Assembly: GCA_035293845.1 (NCBI GenBank)
Contig: DATGMB010000228.1
Span: 1-10,323, forward strand
From: DATGMB01 sp035293845
GTDB taxonomy: Bacteria > Acidobacteriota > Terriglobia > Bryobacterales > Bryobacteraceae
DNA length: 10,323 bases
Direction: 5' to 3'
The translations under genes were made by a program, and so were the position numbers. The notes beneath the pieces were generated by a model. The model was not told where the DNA came from. It did no database searches and worked only from the letters and a program-made list of their open reading frames with translations. Below are positions 7,301 to 10,323 of the stretch, in pieces. Numbering within the stretch: the first letter of the stretch is position 1; the number at the start of each line of letters is the position of its first letter.

Positions 7301-7927
7301 ATCGTGGATCGGGCTGTATGCCATCTGGTTCGTCTGGCCCGCATTCGGAGCGCCGTTCAGCAGCACTTCGTTGCGGTTCGAAGGGGCGCCCCCAATGCTG
7401 ATCTCGTTCGGCGCTCCATTATCGAACGGCCGCACCGGTCCGGGCTCGTAGGTGGAAACCACGCCGAACGCGAGTTGGTCGTACATCATCGGGGTGCGGC
7501 CGTTCACCGGCAGTGCGTCGACCTCCTTGGTGCTGAGCACCTGGCCGACCGTAGGACTGGAAGCTTCGAGCAGGGGCGCTTCGCCGGTGACCGTCACGGC
7601 GTCGGTGAGTGCGCCGATCGCAAGCCGGATATCCACAACCGGACTCTCGCCGGAACTTAAGGTAACTCCGGCGTGAACATATTTCTTGAATCCCGGCGCC
7701 TCGGCCGTGATCTCATATATACCCGGCGCCAGAAAGGGAATCGTGTAGGCGCCGGAGTCGCCAGTGACAGCCGTGGACTTCGCGCCCGTGCGGGTTTCAG
7801 TGGCAGTTACGGTAGCCTTGGCAATCGCAGCACCGGTCGGGTCGGTGACAGTGCCGCTGAACGTGCCGCGGTATTCCTGCGCGGACAGGAGGGCTGCGAC
7901 GGCCAGCAGCAGATAGCAGAATCTCAC
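4343..7927 (-). CDS. Oar-like TonB-dependent receptor with N-terminal carboxypeptidase-regulatory-like domain
   Basis: A 1194-aa outer-membrane protein of the large Acidobacteriota family usually named 'TonB-dependent receptor' or 'carboxypeptidase regulatory-like domain protein', thought to import oligosaccharides or other large substrates. Substrate unknown. The signal peptide is about 1-16 (CYLLLAVAALLSA, cut before QEYRG). An Ig-like CarboxypepD_reg domain (about 18-105) has GTVTDPTGAAIAKATVTAT and GAYTIPFLAPGIYEI. DAVTVTG (109-115) resembles a TonB box. DALPVNGR (137-144) is the family signature and opens the plug domain (to about 235, with GGTINVITKGGTN). The rest is a long Asn/Ser/Tyr-rich beta-barrel ending in VKLVW, a terminal aromatic typical of BAM substrates. 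I chose GTG at 7927 over the in-frame ATG at 7957 because AAGGAGGT lies 4 nt before the GTG and the signal peptide begins there. A good promoter is seen upstream. No frameshift. Confidence 0.93.
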   Translation of the reverse strand: MRFCYLLLAVAALLSAQEYRGTFSGTVTDPTGAAIAKATVTATETRTGAKSTAVTGDSGAYTIPFLAPGIYEITAEAPGFKKYVHAGVTLSSGESPVVDIRLAIGALTDAVTVTGEAPLLEASSPTVGQVLSTKEVDALPVNGRTPMMYDQLAFGVVSTYEPGPVRPFDNGAPNEISIGGAPSNRNEVLLNGAPNAGQTNQMAYSPIHDAVTEVRVNTFDMDAAYGHTMGGTINVITKGGTNGLHGASWIYNQTSVVDANSFFNNAKNQPRPPYHQNQYGAMANGPIYLPKLFNGRNKVFWLFAYEGMRDSDPANSPLETGNPENFATVPTDAERGGDFSALLKAGGQYTIYDPATGVLSGAAVSRTPFPNNVIPASRINPIAQALLKYYPEPNWPGLANGSQNFIINAVDSDGYDNEMGRLDINLSDRNKLAFDVHHNYRAQNKNNFFNNPATGNYLYRINQGAMADDVYSISPTLFADVRGSWTRFIENHSSPADGIDPASLGFPPNIDANSKFRMLPYITFASAGTGSTVTNSVSGGARSTFEPLGYNGDSTNYSDIFQIFGDVVKIHGNHTWKAGADLREYRWSGYTFGNPSGSYGFNSNWTNNPALSNTGSPVGQEFAAFLLGLPTTGSIDLNTQDTVQAKYAGFFFNDDWKVKPNLTLSLGVRWEHDFPEYERWNRSLNGFDPTAANSISAAASAAYAANPNALLPASQFHAVGGPTFAASSAPAIYHTESKIFSPRAGFAWTPAALGGKTVIRGGAGVLVDPIQLPVSGSVPAVGGSNNPFATLNQPGFSQTTNMTVTNNNYLTPAATISNPFPNGILQPAGAAGGYSTNLGSSIVFVNPHLRNPYVVRWELSVQRALPKQFVLEVAYIGNRANHLPIATQLDYIPRKYLSTSLVRDSAAVSLLSTNPVPNPFKGLLPNSSALNGSTVALGQLLIPFPQYAVPAVPTPGTPANGVIMEENPAGSSYYESANIRLQKRYSNSLTLLNNFTWNRLTDRTAYLNDSDPAPEKRISSDSRPLRDVMAATYALPVGRGRALDLHSRLLDGIAGGWGLSGVLTLQSGPPLGWGNYIYLGGPLSYNAHQPNGNAFDIAQFVIASSAQLAYNIRTLDNQFNNLRRDSTRQLDLSMTKDFRFHERAYLQVRLEAFNASNRVTFGAPTTTVTSSSFGEIGTQANTPRRLESAVKLVW

Positions 7928-7931
7928 GTGG

Positions 7932-7939
7932 ACCTCCTT
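7932..7939 (-). promoter_or_regulatory. Strong ribosome-binding site fixing the GTG start of the receptor
   Basis: The minus strand reads AAGGAGGT, a full match to the anti-16S sequence, 4 nt before GTG at 7927. The in-frame ATG at 7957 has no such site, so the GTG is preferred. Confidence 0.8.
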
Positions 7940-7941
7940 CG

Positions 7942-7953
7942 GATGCGCGCATC
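7942..7953. repeat. Perfect 12-bp palindrome in the receptor mRNA leader
   Basis: gatgcgcgcatc is its own complement; the palindrome gcatgc (7954-7959) is directly beside it. It lies in the untranslated leader between the predicted start of transcription (about 7980) and the ribosome site (7932-7939). It could be an operator or a leader structure, or chance. Confidence 0.4.
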
Positions 7954-7986
7954 GCATGCCGTACGAGGCGATCCGAAATTTGTCAG

Positions 7987-8015
7987 AGTATAGCCGCAGG
8001 TCTGCCGCCGATCAA
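7987..8015 (-). promoter_or_regulatory. Sigma-70-like promoter for the receptor gene
   Basis: On the minus strand, TTGATC (8015-8010) and TATACT (7992-7987) are separated by exactly 17 bp. That is 4/6 and 5/6 matches to the housekeeping consensus. Transcription would start near 7980, giving a leader of about 53 nt before the GTG. It may drive the whole receptor-groES-skp-membrane protein group. Confidence 0.65.
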
Positions 8016-8041
8016 CACAAATCGCCTAAATGAATCGTTCA

Positions 8042-8059
8042 GCGGCGGTAAACCGTCGC
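8042..8059. promoter_or_regulatory. Inverted repeat between the two divergent promoters, possible operator
   Basis: gcggcggt (8042-8049) and accgtcgc (8052-8059) pair in 7 of 8 positions, the eighth being G:T, with a 2-nt spacer. It sits about 28 bp upstream of the pfk -10 element and about 27 bp upstream of the receptor -35 element. A regulator bound there could act on either promoter. No regulator gene is next to it, so this is a suggestion only. Confidence 0.3.
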
Positions 8060-8086
8060 CTCCGCGGAATCGCCCCGGCGCCCTTG

Positions 8087-8092
8087 TATAAT
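8087..8092 (+). promoter_or_regulatory. -10 element (TATAAT) of the phosphofructokinase gene
   Basis: A perfect TATAAT lies 43 nt before the pfk ATG. No recognisable -35 sits 16-18 bp upstream (the positions read gcggaa or similar), so an activator or a relaxed -35 is possible. Transcription would begin near 8099, giving a leader of about 37 nt. Confidence 0.6.
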
Positions 8093-8135
8093 GGGAGTTC
8101 CTAATCCACAAATCCAATCCACTCAAGGAGCATTC

Positions 8136-9323
8136 ATGGCAGCGAAGCGTATCGGTATCCTCACAGGCGGCGGCGACGTCCCGGGCCTCAATTCCGTCAT
8201 CAAGACCGTCGTGTATCGCGGCAGCGAGTTGGGCTGCGAGGTCATCGGAATCCGCCGCGGTTGGGAAGGGCTGACGCACGTCGACTTACGCGATCCCGCC
8301 AGCCGGAGCCGCTACATTCTTCCGCTGAACCGCGAGAACACCCGCACCATCGACCGCACCGGCGGTACCTATCTGCACAGCTCGCGCACCAATCCCTCCA
8401 AGATGAAGAAGCTGCCGCCGGTTCTCGCCGGCCAGACCTTCGCGAAGAAGGAATCGACCAAGAACGGCCAGACCTCGACCACCTATGACGTCACGCCCGC
8501 GGTGCTCAAGAACATCGAAACGCTCGGGCTCGATTACCTGGTCGCCATCGGCGGCGACGACACGCTGAGCTATGCGGCGGAGCTGGACCGGCAGGGCATG
8601 AAGGTGATCGCCGTCCCCAAGACGATGGATAACGACGTGCGAAACACCGAATACTGCATCGGCTTCTCGACGGCCATCACGCGCGCCATGGACGCCATCG
8701 AGCGGCAGCGCACGACCGTCGGCTCGCACGAGCGCATCGGCATTTTCCGCGTCTTCGGGCGCGACGCCGGTTACACCGCGCTCTACACCGCGTACGTGAC
8801 CTCGATGCGCTGCTGCATTCCGGAATACAAAGTCGATCTGAAAAAGCTCATCGACCTGCTGATCACGGACAAGCGCAACAACCCCAGCAACTACTCGATC
8901 GTGGTCCTTTCCGAAGGCGCGCAGTGGGAAGGCTACACGATGAAGGAATACGGCGAGCCGGATGCGTTCGGCCACCGCAAGAAGATGAGCGTCGCCGAAG
9001 ACCTCAGCGCGGAAATCATCGCGGCCACGGGCGAGGAAACCATCGTCAGCGATCTCACCTATGACCTGCGCTCGGGCAGCCCGGACTTCGTGGACCGCAT
9101 GGTGGCGGCGACATTCGCCGGAATGGCGATGGACGCCATCGAAGGCGGGCAGCACGGCCTGATGACGGCGATCAACAACGGCTGCTACGCCATGGTCGGG
9201 ATTCCCGATCCCAAGCTCGGTCCGCGCCACGTGGATGTGGAGACGATGTACAACACCGAGCGGTACCGCCCCTTCTACGATCACAAGCTGGGGCTGCCGA
9301 TTTTCCTGACGCGAGCGTGTTGA
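8136..9323 (+). CDS. 6-Phosphofructokinase, residues of the pyrophosphate-dependent type
   Basis: Phosphorylates fructose 6-phosphate to fructose 1,6-bisphosphate in glycolysis. The 395-aa protein has the PFK fold: ILTGGGDVPGLNSVI (8-22), GGDDT (139-143), PKTMDND (161-167, catalytic base D165), FGRDAGY (207-213), SEGA (259-262) and RSGSPDFVDR (312-321). Two positions decide the phosphate donor. ATP enzymes have GGDG and PGTIDND; here they are Asp (D142) and Lys (K162), the pair known from PPi-dependent enzymes. So PPi is the predicted donor and the reaction would be near-reversible; the donor is inferred. The ATG at 8136 was chosen for AAGGAG 5 nt upstream and because the family N-terminus begins there; the in-frame ATG at 8091 overlaps the -10 element. 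The stretch at 91-118 (Lys/Thr-rich) looks like an insertion relative to short bacterial PFKs. Diverges from the receptor gene; the next gene overlaps its end by 7 nt. Confidence 0.93.
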   Translation: MAAKRIGILTGGGDVPGLNSVIKTVVYRGSELGCEVIGIRRGWEGLTHVDLRDPASRSRYILPLNRENTRTIDRTGGTYLHSSRTNPSKMKKLPPVLAGQTFAKKESTKNGQTSTTYDVTPAVLKNIETLGLDYLVAIGGDDTLSYAAELDRQGMKVIAVPKTMDNDVRNTEYCIGFSTAITRAMDAIERQRTTVGSHERIGIFRVFGRDAGYTALYTAYVTSMRCCIPEYKVDLKKLIDLLITDKRNNPSNYSIVVLSEGAQWEGYTMKEYGEPDAFGHRKKMSVAEDLSAEIIAATGEETIVSDLTYDLRSGSPDFVDRMVAATFAGMAMDAIEGGQHGLMTAINNGCYAMVGIPDPKLGPRHVDVETMYNTERYRPFYDHKLGLPIFLTRAC

Positions 9324-9964
9324 ACTTCCGGCGCCTGTTTTCGAAATCCCCGCGCGCGCGGCTCACACCGGACCTGCGCGCGCGGATTCAGGCTTCCTTC
9401 GACGAAGCCTCACGCAACGAAGAGCACTTCCCTTCGACCATCGATCCGCGCATCTATCACGTAAAGCTGATCCGCGAGCACCTGGGCGAACTGCGCGGGC
9501 GGCGCGTGCTGGACGTCGGCTGCGGCAAGGGGCGCTTCGCGCGCGTCTTCCACGAACAGGAGCCGGCAGCGGAGCTGTGGGGTCTCGATATCTCGGAAGA
9601 GATGCTGCGATTCGTCCCGGAGGGCATCCATACGCGGGCAGGCTCGATGACGGAGCTGCCGTTTGCCGATGGGTTTTTCGACGCGGCCTATGCCACCGAA
9701 TCGCTGGAGCACGCGGTCGAGATCGAGCGAGCCGTAGCCGAAATCTGCCGCGTCGTCAAGCCGGGCGGACGCATCGCAATTATCGACAAGAACTCGCAGC
9801 ACTGGGGCCGCCTGGCGACGCCCGAGTGGGAGCGCTGGTTCACCCGCAAGGAGCTCGAACGCCTGCTGCGGCGGCATTGCCGCAAAGTTTCGAGCCGGTT
9901 CATTTCATATTGGGAGGATGTGCCGCCCGACGGGCTGTTCATCGCGTGGCTGGCGGAGAAGTAG
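9317..9964 (+). CDS. Class I SAM-dependent methyltransferase (Methyltransf_11-like)
   Basis: A 215-aa cytoplasmic methyltransferase; substrate unknown. SAM-binding motif I is RRVLDVGCGKGRFARVF (62-78). The acidic end of strand 2 is GLDIS (D91). Motif II/III follow: ELPFADGFFDAAYATESLEH (113-132) and AEICRVVKPGGRIAIID (141-157). This is the layout of UbiE/Methyltransf_11 enzymes. The N-terminal 55 residues are basic and helical, without a signal peptide. The C-terminal part (WERWFTRKELERLLRRH, about 171-187) is like the substrate-side cap of those enzymes. The start is GTG at 9317, overlapping the pfk stop by 7 nt; TTG at 9320 is an alternative, and the next Met is residue 96, after motif I. 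No good ribosome site is seen, so translation is probably coupled to pfk. There is no clear functional link between a PFK and this methyltransferase. Confidence 0.88.
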   Translation: MLNFRRLFSKSPRARLTPDLRARIQASFDEASRNEEHFPSTIDPRIYHVKLIREHLGELRGRRVLDVGCGKGRFARVFHEQEPAAELWGLDISEEMLRFVPEGIHTRAGSMTELPFADGFFDAAYATESLEHAVEIERAVAEICRVVKPGGRIAIIDKNSQHWGRLATPEWERWFTRKELERLLRRHCRKVSSRFISYWEDVPPDGLFIAWLAEK

Positions 9965-9968
9965 GGCG

Positions 9969-10323
9969 TTAGTGCGTCATCGAGTAGACCACGTAATTCA
10001 CGCCAATGCGAATGCCGAGCGCCGAGAATTTCTCGGGATAGCGCGGGTCGTCGGCATTTTCCCAGGAATCGCCGAGGTCCATGTTGTGGCAGATCGCCAC
10101 CATGAGCCGGCCGTGGTCGTCGTAGATACCGCGCCAGCGCGGTGTATCGCCGCCGCCGAATACCGGCGGCCGCGCCGTCGGACACTTCTCGCAGATGCTG
10201 TGCGTGACCTCGTACTGCGCGCCGGGGACCTGATATCGCTCGTTCAGATCAAACACCGTGTGGAAGATCTGGTCTGAGTTTTCGATGTCCACGATGGGCC
10301 GGTCCGGGAAGACCTTCTTCATG
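9969..10323 (-). CDS. DUF4159 domain protein, C-terminal part (5' end outside window)
   Basis: About 118 residues of a protein resembling DUF4159, a family common in Acidobacteriota, Planctomycetota and other Gram-negatives, sometimes near MoxR/BatA-type genes. Function unknown. Family features seen, counted from the Met at 10322: KVFPDRPIVDIENSDQIFHT (3-22; a Leu/Pro-rich run before a conserved H-x-F), RWRGIYDDHGRLMVAICHN (62-80), then DLGDSWE (82-88) and a C-terminal hydrophobic patch with G-N-Y-V-V-Y. The W-x-G-I-x-D-x-x-G-R-x-x-V piece and the N-x-D-x-G-D-x-W-E motif are those I associate with the family. The Met at 10322 is not a likely start, because the family domain is about 200 aa long and the frame stays open to the window edge. 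It converges on the methyltransferase with 4 bp between stops. Two Cys (C44, C47) form a CxxC, which could be a redox or metal site but is unproven. Confidence 0.8.
   Translation of the reverse strand, partial: MKKVFPDRPIVDIENSDQIFHTVFDLNERYQVPGAQYEVTHSICEKCPTARPPVFGGGDTPRWRGIYDDHGRLMVAICHNMDLGDSWENADDPRYPEKFSALGIRIGVNYVVYSMTH

Noticed and set aside
8286..9284. Open frame of 332 codons on the minus strand opposite pfk
   Set aside because: His/Arg/Val-rich composition typical of antisense to a GC-rich gene; pfk motifs are intact on the plus strand.
1..10323. tRNA, rRNA, CRISPR, insertion sequence, prophage or toxin-antitoxin signatures
   Set aside because: None seen: the few gaps longer than 100 bp hold only short repeats and promoters, and no transposase, integrase or spaced repeat array is present.

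Overview
The window is ordinary-looking, gene-dense, GC-rich chromosomal DNA, most likely from an Acidobacteriota bacterium of the Solibacter/Bryobacter kind. That placement is an inference. It rests on the very long Oar-like TonB-dependent receptor with an N-terminal carboxypeptidase-regulatory-like domain and the DALPVNGR signature, a DUF4159 protein, an archaeal/eukaryote-type ProRS, and the codon bias. No rRNA, tRNA, CRISPR array, transposase or phage gene is visible.

Layout, left to right. (1) The 3' part of proS (+) ends 5 bp from the end of a convergent minus-strand group: citrate synthase, a 90-aa double-CxxC protein whose ATG overlaps the citrate synthase stop, and a DUF3291 protein. 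(2) A 173-bp gap (2806-2978) is full of short GC-rich direct and inverted repeats. (3) A second minus-strand group, in transcription order, holds the 1194-aa outer-membrane receptor, a solitary groES, a Skp/OmpH-like periplasmic chaperone and a 147-aa single-pass membrane protein. Its promoter is readable just upstream (TTGATC, 17 bp, TATACT at 8015-7987). (4) Reading the other way from the same gap is a phosphofructokinase with active-site residues of the pyrophosphate-dependent type, behind a perfect TATAAT. A SAM-dependent methyltransferase overlaps its end by 7 nt. (5) A DUF4159 protein (minus strand, cut by the window edge) converges on the methyltransferase with a 4-bp gap.

Functionally the window mixes central carbon metabolism (citrate synthase, PPi-type PFK), translation (ProRS) and envelope biogenesis. 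The receptor, GroES, Skp and the membrane protein share a strand and sit close together. A receptor whose barrel must cross the periplasm next to a periplasmic chaperone for outer-membrane proteins makes sense; a lone groES between them is less expected. No clearly novel multi-gene system was found. The points most worth checking are the PPi-type PFK, the groES without groEL, the citrate synthase/zinc-ribbon overlap, and the repeats and inverted repeats in the two promoter-bearing gaps.
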